Positions 49,423 to 58,761 are shown, numbered from the stretch's first letter. The stretch: 64,000 nucleotides of DNA from Clavelina lepadiformis (GCF_947623445.1 NC_135241.1:23252501-23316500); one strand, 5' to 3'. Notes: a model not told the origin generated them from the letters alone. Translations and numbers: made by a program.

Positions 49423-52400
49423 ATGTTTCTTCTACGTATTCTCAGTCTTAATTGTAATGGATTGCCAAAGCAAGACAAACGCGCCTTCGTTTATGACTTG
49501 CTACGCACCAAAAACGTTGACGTTGCCTTGTTACAAGAAACGCACTCTAGCCCGGGGGACGAAATACAGTGGACAAAAGAATGGGGTAAGCGTGCGCTGT
49601 GGAATTCAGGAAACACGCAATCAAGAGGCCTGGCTATACTAATAAATAACAAGCATATAGAGGTTAAAAGCGTAAATTTTGACAACTTTGGGAGAGTATT
49701 AGCCGCGGATATTAGTGTTTTTGGCGAAAGTATGCACATTGTAAACGTTTACGCACCAGTACGCGGAAGTGGCAACGAATGCAACACGCAAGATCGGTTT
49801 TATGACGGCATATATCCTTATGTGCACAGTAAATTACCAACACTGTTGGCGGGGGATTTCAACTGCGTCGACGACCGACTAAAAGATCGCAATAAATTTA
49901 TGGCGCACCAAGTTAAACGGTATGAGTCGAAGTCCCTGAAGGATTTGTGCGAAACCTACGGATTGAAAGACCTCTATAGAATATCACGACCGAACGGAAA
50001 AGATTTTACTTGGCATGGCAACGAAGCGCACTCAAGGCTGGACCGCTTTTACGGTTCAGACGAGCTCACGCACATTAATCATGTCATCGAACCTTGCGCT
50101 GTAAGTGATCACGATGCGATTCACGTTGATATCAAATTAAACATTTCCAGAAACTACGGCAATGGCTACTGGAAAAACAATGTCACCGTTTACGAAAATG
50201 AAGACCTTACTCAAGAATTAAAAGAAAGCTGGCATGATTATAAAAGTCTGCAAGTTCTTTACAAAAATAAACTCGATTGGTGGGTTGATACAAAGTACCG
50301 AATAAGAGAACTGGTGCAGAAACACTCGAAGCGAATTCACCAAAAAAAGAATCAGCGAGAACACGAATTAAACGCAAGCCTCAATGAGTTGCGCCAAGAC
50401 TTAAATGAAGGCAAAAAAGTCATGACAGAGTTTCGCAAAACAAAAGCCGAACTAATTACTATCCACAAAGAAAAACGAAAGAAAATTAGAATAATTGCTC
50501 ATGCAAATGAACTTGACTACGGAGATCGCCCGACAAAGTTTTTCTACCGCAAGCTGAAAGAACATCATAGAGCGACCTACATCGAGTCGCTGCGCACAAA
50601 TCAAAACATTGAAGCAAACACGCCGAAAGAAAAACTAGACGTTGCGACTGATTTTTATAAAACCTTATACTCGAAACAAAAACTTGACAAACGGAGACAA
50701 AGCGCGTTCCTACAGGATATTGAACAAAAAATAGATAGAGACACCACAGAGACCTTAGATCTAGAAGTAACTAAGGACGAGATGCTTTTCGCCATTAAAT
50801 CCATGAAAAATGGTAAAACACCGGGGCTCGATGGCTTAAGCATAGAATTCTACAAAACGTTCTGGAGCCTTGTAGGCGACACGCTGATTGAAGTAGCGAA
50901 AGAGTTTTTTGCTGAATCACAACCACCCGCCGAGTTGACTCGGGGACTGCTAACTCTGATATTTAAGAAAGGCGAACGGACTGATATAAAAAATTATCGA
51001 CCGATAACATTACTGAATGTCGATTATAAGATATTTAGCAAAATGATGACATTACGATTGAAAAGCTTTGTACCAAAACTTATCAATGACACGCAGTTTG
51101 CAGTGTGTGGCAGAGATATAAACGATGGAACAGCGCTGCTTAGAGACTGTATTGAATATATTAAAAATAGAAACACCGAGGGATACATTGTATCTCTTGA
51201 CATCTACAAAGCATTTGACTGCGTCGACCATGAATTCTTGGTTGAAATTCTGAAAAAATTCGGTTTTGGTGAAATTTTTACGAAAATGATCACAACTACG
51301 CTGATAAATAATCAGACATGTGTAATGATCAATGGGCATATAGGGGCAGATTTTCGCGTCGAACGCGGTTTACGACAAGGAGATCCATTAAGTTTGTATT
51401 TGTTCCTGTTAGCAATGGAGCCGGTTATAATTGCTTTAAACAAGAATACAGCTATACAAGGTTTACATCTACCAGCTTCAGGCGGTAAAGTTGTGAAAAC
51501 TATAGCATACGCCGATGATACAACCTTGGTCCTCCAAGATGAACAATCGGTGTCACAAGCCTTTTTTGTATTAGGTGAATACCTTACAGCGACGGGAATA
51601 AAAGTGAACTTCAGTAAAGTAACGGCTTTGAAACTAGGTAGGAAGCAAAGCAAAAACTCTCAGCTTCCCACGCTTTCCTGGGTCGATTCGATAAATGTTT
51701 TGAACGTTCCTTATGGTAAACCTCAGGCAATTACTGATTGGCTCGAAAACAAGGTGCGTAGCATGCGTTTGAAGGTATCGAATTTCTCAAAATTTAGATC
51801 GACGTATGATGGAAAATCGCTAATTGTAAAAACACTATTATTGCCCATTTTTGTGTATGGTTCTAGACTCTAGAGTGTATGATCTTGCGCTTCAGCAGCG
51901 CCGAAATGTACGCAAAATTGTTGAAAATTATGTTTTTAGCACTGGTGCAAAATTAAACATGGAAACGATAAGTAAAACCAGGGAAAACGGTGGATACGAC
52001 TGTATTGACATCCCATTGTATTTAGATATCTTGAAGTTAAAAGTTGTTAAGAAATATTACAACGCTCGAAAGCAAAATAACAGCATACACCTACCGCTGT
52101 ATTTCCTTGAATATTACATTGGCTTTACGTTGTGTAAAATGCTGGCAATGCCTGTAAATAATTCTGTGTTGCATGCTTCACAACCCACGTCATATTATAG
52201 CAACGTAGTTGATATCCTGAAACGTTACAGCATTACCATTGATGAAATTGCTGAAAAGACAACCAAACAAATTTACAGGAGAATTGTAAACGAGAGAAAT
52301 GCACAAGTACTAGTACCTATGTTCCCCATAAATATGCCAAACATGTGGACTGGCATTCACAATAAGGTACTACCAAATTATTTAAAAACTTTTGGTTACA

Positions 52401-52879
52401 AGATGGTATGGAATGTGCTACCCTTATGTATTAATGAGCGCATAGCACGTATACAAAAAACATCAAGATGCCCATTATGTGACCTTCATGATGAAGATGT
52501 ATATCATTTGTTTTATGATTGTGTATGTATACAACCCATATGGGATTATGTAAACGTGATAATATTTAACATCAGCGGTGTTTTGATGCCGAAAGTTTCT
52601 CCACAAATGTGTATTGCCTTGGACTTGAGTTCACTAAAACAACTTTGTGTTTGCGAAACCAATTTGAATGCAACAATATTATTGTTAAGCATTTCAAGGT
52701 ACTGCATATGGCTATCTAGGAACAAAGTGATTTTCGAACAAGAGCCGTTTCTCTATCAAGATGTGATAAACAGAATAAAAGCCATGTCAAAAGCGCGCAA
52801 TAGCGCAGAGAAAAGTCGCCAGACAAGTGTTTACAACTCAGTAACACAGATCCTTTGGAATAGTATGTGCTCAAATTAA
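49423..52879 (+). pseudogene. LINE ORF2 (endonuclease-reverse transcriptase), copy A, frameshifted
   Basis: Open from 49423 to 51873 (816 codons: APE-like endonuclease and reverse transcriptase), then from 51851 in another frame to 52879. Copy B reads through in one frame; copy A has seven extra bases near 51866-51873 (TTCTAGACTCTAGAGTG against TTCTAGAGTG), giving a stop and a shift. Downstream cysteine motif CPLCDLHDEDVYHLFYDC remains. Confidence 0.93.
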
Positions 52880-53044
52880 TTTCGATTGTGACAGTATCAA
52901 AAGAAGTATTTATGTACATAAGTGTATTGCATATCGAATATTGTTTTCGTGTATTGATCGTGCATTGTCGTGTTAAAACCTAAAAAATAAAAAAAAAATA
53001 AAATTACAATTTATGAGTGATTCGGGAAAAGTGCGATTTTATCT

Positions 53045-53052
53045 ATTTGCAT
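53045..53052 (+). promoter_or_regulatory. ATTTGCAT octamer upstream of a tRNA-Ser gene (example of one in almost every unit)
   Basis: ATTTGCAT is the complement of the POU/Oct octamer ATGCAAAT. Here it ends 15 bp before the tRNA start at 53068. The same octamer at the same spacing precedes most units; exceptions include 38228 and 37759 (ATTTTCAT). Known as a distal element of snRNA genes; a role at tRNA genes is inference. Confidence 0.55.
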
Positions 53053-53067
53053 TGAACATTAAGTACA

Positions 53068-53149
53068 GTTGTCGTGGCCGAGTGGTTAAGGCGACAGACT
53101 AGAAATCTGTTGGGCTCTGCCCGCGTAGGTTCGAATCCTGCCGACAACG
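53068..53149 (+). tRNA. tRNA-Ser (AGA)
   Basis: Consensus copy, first after the LINE; anticodon 53101-53103. Confidence 0.95.
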
Positions 53150-53224
53150 TTGAAATAAAATTACAATTTATGAGTGATTCGGGAAAAGTGCAACTTTCAC
53201 TATTTGCATTGAACATTAAGTACA

Positions 53225-53306
53225 GTTGTCGTGGCCGAGTGGTTAAGGCGACAGACTAGAAATCTGTTGGGCTCCGCCCTCGTAGGTTCGAATCCTGCCG
53301 ACAACG
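53225..53306 (+). tRNA. tRNA-Ser (AGA)
   Basis: Anticodon 53258-53260; variable arm GGGCTCCGCCCTCG. Confidence 0.93.
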
Positions 53307-53381
53307 CTCAAATAAATTACAATTTATGAGTGATTCGTGAAAAGTGCGATTTTTAACTATTTGCATTGAACATTAAGTACA

Positions 53382-53463
53382 GTTGTCGTGGCCGAGTGGT
53401 TAAGGCGACAGACTCGAAATCTGTTGGGCTCTGCCCGCGTAGGTTCGAATTCTGCCGACAAAG
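53382..53463 (+). tRNA. tRNA-Ser (CGA)
   Basis: Anticodon 53415-53417; box B ends ATTC and 3' end CAAAG. Confidence 0.85.
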
Positions 53464-53538
53464 CTCAAATAAAATTACAATCTATGAGTGATTCGGTAAA
53501 AGTGCGATTTTATCTATTTGCATTGAACATTAAGCACA

Positions 53539-53620
53539 GTTGTCGTGGCCGAGTGGTTAAGGCGACAGACTCGAAATCTGTTGGGCTCTGCCCGCGTAGG
53601 TTCGAATTCTGCCGACAACG
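53539..53620 (+). tRNA. tRNA-Ser (CGA)
   Basis: Anticodon 53572-53574; GGTTCGAATTC, a T-arm change shared by many CGA copies to the right. Confidence 0.9.
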
Positions 53621-53696
53621 CCGAAATAAAATTACGTTTTCATGAGTGATTCGAGAAAAGAGCGATTTTATCTATTTGCATTGAACATTAAGTACA

Positions 53697-53778
53697 GTTG
53701 TCGTGGCCGAGTGGTTAAGGCGACAGACTTGAAATCTGTTGGTATCTGCCCGCGTAGGTTCGAATCCTGTCGACAACG
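53697..53778 (+). tRNA. tRNA-Ser (TGA)
   Basis: Anticodon 53730-53732; variable arm GGTATC, acceptor region TGTCGACAAC. Confidence 0.88.
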
Positions 53779-53852
53779 CTGAAATAAATTACAATTTATG
53801 AGTGATTCGTGAATAGTGCCACTTTCACTATTTGCATTGAGCATGAAGTACA

Positions 53853-53934
53853 GTTGTCGTGGCCGAGTGGTTAAGGCGAAAGACTAGAAATCTGTTGGGC
53901 TCTGCCCGCGTAGGTTCGAATCCTGCCGACAACG
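53853..53934 (+). tRNA. tRNA-Ser (AGA)
   Basis: Anticodon 53886-53888; GCGAAAGAC as in 35547. Confidence 0.88.
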
Positions 53935-54009
53935 CTCAAATAAAAATACAATTTATGAGTGATTCGGAAAAAGTGCGATTTTCACTATTTGCATTGAACA
54001 TTAAGCACA

Positions 54010-54091
54010 GTTTTCGTGGCCGAGTGGTTAAGGCGACAGACTCGAAATCTGTTGGGCTCTGCCCGCGTAGGTTCGAATTCTGCCGACAACG
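54010..54091 (+). tRNA. tRNA-Ser (CGA)
   Basis: Anticodon 54043-54045; acceptor GTTTTCG puts a T4 inside the gene start. Confidence 0.78.
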
Positions 54092-54167
54092 CTGAAATAA
54101 AATTACGTTTTCATGAGTGATTCGAGAAAAGAGCGATTTTATCTATTTGCATTGAACATTAAGTACA

Positions 54168-54249
54168 GTTGTCGTGGCCGAGTGGTTAAGGCGACAGATT
54201 AGAAATCTTTTGGGCTCTGCCCGCGTAGGTTCGAATCCTGCCGACAACG
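54168..54249 (+). tRNA. tRNA-Ser (AGA)
   Basis: Anticodon 54201-54203; stem strand TCTTT has one mismatch. Confidence 0.85.
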
Positions 54250-54324
54250 CTCAAATAAAATTACAATTTATGAGTGATTCGGGAAAAGTGCGATTTTATC
54301 TATTTGCATTGAACATTAAGCACA

Positions 54325-54406
54325 ATTGTCGTGGCCGAGTGGTTAAGGCGACAGACTCGAAATCTGTTGGGCTCTGCCCGCGTAGGTTCGAATTCTGCCG
54401 ACAACG
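54325..54406 (+). tRNA. tRNA-Ser (CGA)
   Basis: Anticodon 54358-54360; first base A instead of G. Confidence 0.87.
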
Positions 54407-54482
54407 CTGAAATAAAATTACGTTTTCATGAGTGATTCGAGAAAAGAGCGATTTTATCTATTTGCATTGAACATTAAGTACA

Positions 54483-54564
54483 GTTGTCGTGGCCGAGTGG
54501 TTAAGGCGACAGACTTGAAATCTGTTGGGATCTGCCCGCGTAGCTTCGAATCCTGTCGACAAAC
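54483..54564 (+). tRNA. tRNA-Ser (TGA)
   Basis: Anticodon 54516-54518; box B GCTTCGAATCC and 3' end ACAAAC. First of four genes with no T4 between them. Confidence 0.75.
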
Positions 54565-54638
54565 CTGAAATAAATTACAATTTATGAGTGATTCGTGAAA
54601 AGTGCCACTTTCACTATTTGCATTGAACATGAAGTACA

Positions 54639-54720
54639 GTTGTCGTGGCCGAGTGGTTAAGGCGACAGACTAGAAATCTGTTGGGCTCTGCCCGCGTAGG
54701 TTCGAATCCTGCCGACAACG
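54639..54720 (+). tRNA. tRNA-Ser (AGA)
   Basis: Consensus copy; anticodon 54672-54674. Confidence 0.95.
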
Positions 54721-54794
54721 CTGAAATAAATTACAATTTATGAGTGATTCGTGAAAAGTGCCACTTTCACTATTTGCATTGAACATTAAGTACA

Positions 54795-54876
54795 GTTGTC
54801 GTGGCCGAGTGGTTAAGGCGACAGATTAGAAATCTGTTGGGCTCTGCCCGCGTAGGTTCGAATCCTGCCGACAACG
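54795..54876 (+). tRNA. tRNA-Ser (AGA)
   Basis: Anticodon 54828-54830 in an ATTAGA loop. Confidence 0.93.
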
Positions 54877-54951
54877 CTCAAATAAAATTACAATTTATGA
54901 GTGATTCGGGAAAAGTGCGAATTTATCTATTTGCATTGAACATTAAGTACA

Positions 54952-55033
54952 GTTGTCGTGGCCGAGTGGTTAAGGCGACAGACTCGAAATCTGTTGGGCT
55001 CTGCCCGCGTAGGTTCGAATCCTGCCGACAACG
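54952..55033 (+). tRNA. tRNA-Ser (CGA)
   Basis: Consensus body; anticodon 54985-54987. First T4 after it is at 55078-55081. Confidence 0.95.
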
Positions 55034-55108
55034 CTCAAATAAAATTACAGTTTATGAGTGATTCGGGAAAAGTGCGATTTTATCTATTTGCATTGAACAT
55101 TAAGCACA

Positions 55109-55190
55109 GTTGTCGTGGCCGAGTGGTTAAGGCGACAGACTCGAAATCTGTTGGGCTCTGCCCGCGTAGGTTCGAATTCTGCCGACAACG
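55109..55190 (+). tRNA. tRNA-Ser (CGA)
   Basis: Anticodon 55142-55144; box B ends ATTC. Confidence 0.9.
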
Positions 55191-55266
55191 CTGAAATAAA
55201 ATTACGTTTTCATGAGTGATTCGAGAAAAGAGCGATTTTATCTATTTGCATTGAACATTAAGTACA

Positions 55267-55348
55267 GTTGTCGTGGCCGAGTGGTTAAAGCGACAGACTA
55301 GAAATCTGTTGGGATCTGCCCGCGTAGGTTCGAATCCTGTCGACAACG
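55267..55348 (+). tRNA. tRNA-Ser (AGA)
   Basis: Anticodon 55300-55302; TTAAAGCG in the D-arm. Confidence 0.88.
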
Positions 55349-55422
55349 CTGAAATAAATTACAATTTATGAGTGATTCGTGAAAAGTGCCACTTTCACTA
55401 TTTGCATTGAACATGAAGTACA

Positions 55423-55504
55423 GTTGTCGTGGCCGAGTGGTTAAGGCGACAGACTAGAAATCTGTTGGGCTCTGCTCGCGTAGGTTCGAATCCTGTCGAC
55501 AACG
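55423..55504 (+). tRNA. tRNA-Ser (AGA)
   Basis: Anticodon 55456-55458; variable arm TCTGCTCGCG. Confidence 0.88.
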
Positions 55505-55579
55505 CTCAAATAAAATTACAATTTATGAGTGATTCGGGAAAAGTGCGATTTTATCTATTTGCATTGAACATTAAGCACA

Positions 55580-55661
55580 GTTGTCGTGGCCGAGTGGTTA
55601 AGGCGACAGACTCGAAATCTGTTGGGATCTGCCCGCGTAGGTTCGAATTCTGCCGACAACG
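55580..55661 (+). tRNA. tRNA-Ser (CGA)
   Basis: Anticodon 55613-55615; GGATC variable arm and ATTC T-arm. Confidence 0.88.
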
Positions 55662-55737
55662 CTGAAATAAAATTACGTTTTCATGAGTGATTCGAGAAAA
55701 GAGCGATTTTATCTATTTGCATTGAACATTAAGTACA

Positions 55738-55819
55738 GTTGTCGTGGCCGAGTGGTTAAGGCGACAGACTCGAAATCTGTTGGGCTCTGCCCGCGTAGGT
55801 TCGAATCCTGCCGACAACG
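55738..55819 (+). tRNA. tRNA-Ser (CGA)
   Basis: Consensus body; anticodon 55771-55773. Confidence 0.95.
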
Positions 55820-55894
55820 CTCAAATAAAAATACAATTTATGAGTGATTCGTGAAAAGTGCGATTTTCACTATTTGCATTGAACATTAAGCACA

Positions 55895-55976
55895 GTTTTC
55901 GTGGCCGAGTGGTTAAGGCGACAGACTCGAAATCTGTTGGGATCTGCCCGCGTAGGTTCGAATTCTGCCGACAACG
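55895..55976 (+). tRNA. tRNA-Ser (CGA)
   Basis: Anticodon 55928-55930; acceptor GTTTTCG, ATTC T-arm. Confidence 0.75.
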
Positions 55977-56052
55977 CTGAAATAAAATTACGTTTTCATG
56001 AGTGATTCGAGAAAAGAGCGATTTTATCTATTTGCATTGAACATTAAGTACA

Positions 56053-56134
56053 GTTTTCGTGGCCGAGTGGTTAAGGCGACAGACTCGAAATCTGTTGGGA
56101 TCTGCCCGCGTAGGTTCGAATCCTGTCGACAACG
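56053..56134 (+). tRNA. tRNA-Ser (CGA)
   Basis: Anticodon 56086-56088; acceptor GTTTTCG. Confidence 0.78.
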
Positions 56135-56209
56135 CTGAAATAAAATTACAATTTATGAGTGATTCGGGAAAAGTGCGATTTTATCTATTTGCATTGAACA
56201 TTAAGTACA

Positions 56210-56291
56210 GTTGTCGTGGCCGAGTGGTTAAGGCGACAGACTTGAAATCTGTTGGGCTCTGCCCGCGTAGGTTCGAATCCTGCCGACAACG
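56210..56291 (+). tRNA. tRNA-Ser (TGA)
   Basis: Consensus body; anticodon 56243-56245. Confidence 0.95.
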
Positions 56292-56366
56292 CTCAAATAA
56301 AATTACAATTTATGAATGATTCGAGAAAAGTGCGATTTTCACTATTTGCATTGATCATTAAGCACA

Positions 56367-56388
56367 ATTGTCGTGATCGAGTGGTTAA
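56367..56388 (+). pseudogene. 5' piece of split tRNA-Ser gene
   Basis: ATTGTCGTGATCGAGTGG, ending at TTAA 56385-56388. Confidence 0.85.
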
Positions 56389-56786
56389 GTGGTCACTTCC
56401 CAATAGAATGACACTTTTGTACCGGCAAAACGGCGATTGTGACGATTTCGCTCTCAAAGCGTCATATTAAAAAAATTTTCCGGTTCAATGTGCATGTGAC
56501 GCCGATGTGGACTATTTTGTTATTATTTTGGCGATAGCTGGTTCCAGGTCTAGGCTTAGTTGTAAGTTTTGTGTGGGTTTGAATTTTTGGTATTTTGGGG
56601 TATTTGTCCTAAAATTTTAAGATAAAAACTTGTTGTAAAGTTTAGGCAGTTGTCATAGAAAACTGGTTACATGGTTTCTGTCTAAATTAAGACTGTAGGC
56701 AATCATAACCTAGGTCTCGTTGCAAGCCAAAATTCAGGATAAGTTTATGATGTAGTTTTGCGATGGTAGCTTCTTGATTTAATGTA

Positions 56787-58078
56787 GGGGAAGGTGGGGT
56801 AAAGCGGACCAACGGGGTAAAGTGGCACACCCATCTTATTTTCTTAATAAAGTTTTTTAACCGCGCGGATACCACTAAGTTTAGCGAAGCATGACATAAC
56901 GTGGTTGCACACGCCATTATTGGAGGTTACGTGGATAAGCAGGCAAGAAAAGGCACGGAATTCGTTTTTTGTACTCTCTGATCTATTGAAAGGTATGTCT
57001 TGTAACTTAGATTTTATTTTACATACATAAGGTAGAAGTTTGGTTGAATGGTAGAAAGGAGTTTTACTGTATCACGTACGCATTACATAGGGGTGGGGGT
57101 AAAGTGGACCTAAGATCCTGATCTTGATCCTGATCCATATTGATCCTGTTCCAACCAACACCGAATCTTACTCCGTTAATGTTAGTTCAACTAGCATTGA
57201 CTTGTGTGATGGCAGAAATATTGGCTTAGATGCGGCTGGTCTTCCCGAGATGCCTGAATCGTTACCTGCACAGCCAATAGATGTAGCCCAACCGTCCTCT
57301 CGTGAAGATGCAAATTCCAGTTTCACAATTATAAGTCCTGTTGAACTGCTTCCTATGCCGAAAGCAGCTCACACTCGCCAAAAGAGGAAGTCTAAGACAG
57401 GTACAACTGTTATTTTAACCAGTTCACCATACAAGAAGCAGTTGGCTGCAACGAATCGTAGCCAATCCGCGGTATCTGGCAACAGCAGTAAAACAAGTTC
57501 ATCGAAAAAGCGTTCTATGAAGAAAGCTAAGGTTTCCAGGTCATCAATGCAGCAGAAGGACACAGTCGATGAAAGTGATAACAACGTAGATTCAGAATGC
57601 TTTTACTGCAACGAAATGTATTCCAAATCATCCGAGAATGATGGGTGGATCCAGTGCTCCAAATGAATGCGATGGGCGCATGAAGCCTGCTCTGGGTGTA
57701 ATGAAGAGTATGACAACTTTATTTGTGAATTAAGTTTTTAAAAATTGATGATAACCTGCGATTACTTTCATAACTACTTCGCTTATGATGACAATTTGTA
57801 AATAAATTGATTGTGATGTGGAACAAATTGCCTTGTTTACTCAAAACTTACGGTGGTCCACTTTAGCCCACATGTGTGGGGTAAAGTGGACTATTGGAGG
57901 TGCTTTTAAATCAAAAAAAAAGTTATGTAAGAAAGCAAGCAATCAATAAAAGGGCACTTCAAAAATTAGCGAAATACCTTAGAGTTAACTCTCAAAACAA
58001 ACAAGTCAAATGTTTTGGTGAAATCAGTGAATTGTAACGATTTAAGACTTAGGTGGTCTGCTTTACCTCACCCTCCCC
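56787..58078 (+). mobile_element. Pogo-like element nested in copy 4
   Basis: TA flanks at 56785-56786 and 58079-58080; both ends clear. Confidence 0.75.
57124..57666 (+). pseudogene. Transposase C-terminal remnant, copy 4
   Basis: Lacks the shared TAG (reads SKSSENDGWIQCSK) but stops six residues later at TGA where the others have TGC. The stops are therefore independent. Confidence 0.65.
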
Positions 58079-58123
58079 TACTTCCATTGAAAAGCCTATC
58101 CCTTTCAATTGGGACATGACCCC

Positions 58124-58187
58124 TTAAGGCGAAGGACTAGCAATCTGTTTGGCTCTCCCCTCGTAGGTTCGAATTCTGTTCACAACG
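58124..58187 (+). pseudogene. 3' piece of split tRNA-Ser gene
   Basis: Begins at TTAA 58124-58127; box B is intact here (GGTTCGAATTC) but the acceptor is decayed. Confidence 0.8.
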
Positions 58188-58264
58188 CTGGAATAAAATG
58201 ACGTTTTCATAAGTGTTTCGGGAAAAGTGCGATTTTATCTATTTGCATTGAACTTTAAGCCCCG

Positions 58265-58346
58265 TTTTTCGTGGCCGAGTGGTTAAGGCGACAAACGTGA
58301 AATCTGTTGGGATCTGCCCGCGTAGGTTTCAATCCTGTCGACAACG
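58265..58346 (+). tRNA. tRNA-Ser (TGA), weak copy
   Basis: Anticodon 58298-58300. Acceptor TTTTTCG, loop ACGTGAAA, box B GGTTTCAATCC. Confidence 0.6.
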
Positions 58347-58420
58347 CTGAAATAAATTACAATTTATGAGTGATTCGTGAAAAGTGCCACTTTCACTATT
58401 TGCATTGAACATTAAGTACA

Positions 58421-58502
58421 GTTGTCGTGGCCGAGTGGTTAAGGCGACAGACTAGAAATCTGTTGGGCTCTGCCCACGTAGGTTCGAATTCTGTTCACAA
58501 CG
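58421..58502 (+). tRNA. tRNA-Ser (AGA), chimeric 3' end
   Basis: Anticodon 58454-58456. Normal up to box B, then TCTGTTCACAACGCTGG, the 3' end seen in the split-gene remnants, so the acceptor stem is poorly paired. Confidence 0.6.
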
Positions 58503-58578
58503 CTGGAATAAAATAACGTTTTCATAAGTGTTTCGTGAACAGTGCCGCATTAACTATTTGCATTGAATATTAAGTACA

Positions 58579-58660
58579 GTTGTCGTGGCCGAGTGGTTAA
58601 GGCGACAGACTTGAAATCTGTTGGGATCTGCCCGCGTAGGTTCGAATCCTGTCGACAACG
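58579..58660 (+). tRNA. tRNA-Ser (TGA)
   Basis: Anticodon 58612-58614; variable arm GGATC. Confidence 0.92.
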
Positions 58661-58734
58661 CTGAAATAAATTACAATTTATGAGTGATTCGTGAAAAGTG
58701 CCACTTTCACTATTTGCATTGAACATTAAGTACA

Positions 58735-58761
58735 GTTGTCGTGGCCGAGTGGTTAAGGCGA
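58735..58761 (+). pseudogene. tRNA-Ser gene cut by the second LINE
   Basis: The first 27 nt to GGTTAAGGCGA are present, then the LINE leader begins. Confidence 0.85.

Larger units (their letters stand above)
47735..52997 (+). mobile_element. Tx1/L1-like non-LTR retrotransposon, copy A (broken)
   Basis: 5,263 bp between two copies of a 33-bp target duplication (47702-47734 and 52998-53030) made of array spacer, from ATAAAATTAC to TTCGGGAAAA. Order: leader, ORF1, ORF2, short 3' tail rich in AAATAAA. The 3' junction lies a few bases after a tRNA gene's end. ORF1 has a premature stop and ORF2 a 7-bp insertion, so it is not autonomous. Confidence 0.95.
56389..58123. mobile_element. TTAA-flanked element, copy 4
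   Basis: 1,735 bp; TTAA at 56385-56388 and 58124-58127. Most diverged of the four yet at the same tRNA position. Confidence 0.7.
33029..58761 (+). repeat. Tandem tRNA-Ser gene array, period about 157 bp
   Basis: Every unit is an 82-nt tRNA-Ser gene plus a spacer of about 75 bp. The gene folds as a class II tRNA: acceptor GTTGTCG with CGACAAC plus discriminator G, a long variable arm with GGGC-TCT-GCCC stem, box A TGGCCGAGTGG and box B GGTTCGAATCC. The anticodon is at positions 34-36; copies differ mainly at position 34, giving AGA, CGA or TGA, all serine. No CCA is encoded, as expected in eukaryotes. Spacers occur in at least three types: one with GCGATTTTATC about 44 nt after the gene, one with CCACTTTCACTA and no T4, and one with ACGTTTTCATG about 14 nt after the gene. 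The array is interrupted by four nested DNA elements and two LINEs. Left-edge units are the most decayed. Confidence 0.97.

Noticed and set aside
33194-56470. Repeated open frames beginning MAEWLRRQTRNLL and MKSVGLCPRRFES-type frames
   Set aside because: They are translations of the tRNA-Ser genes and spacers. They recur with the array period and have no independent coding signal.
33029-58761. CRISPR-like array
   Set aside because: The repeats are regular, but the repeated unit is a foldable tRNA gene with pol III boxes, and the spacers are alike rather than unique.
33029-58761. tRNA-derived SINE expansion
   Set aside because: Copies are strictly tandem in one orientation, with no tails or target duplications per unit, and most keep full tRNA pairing.
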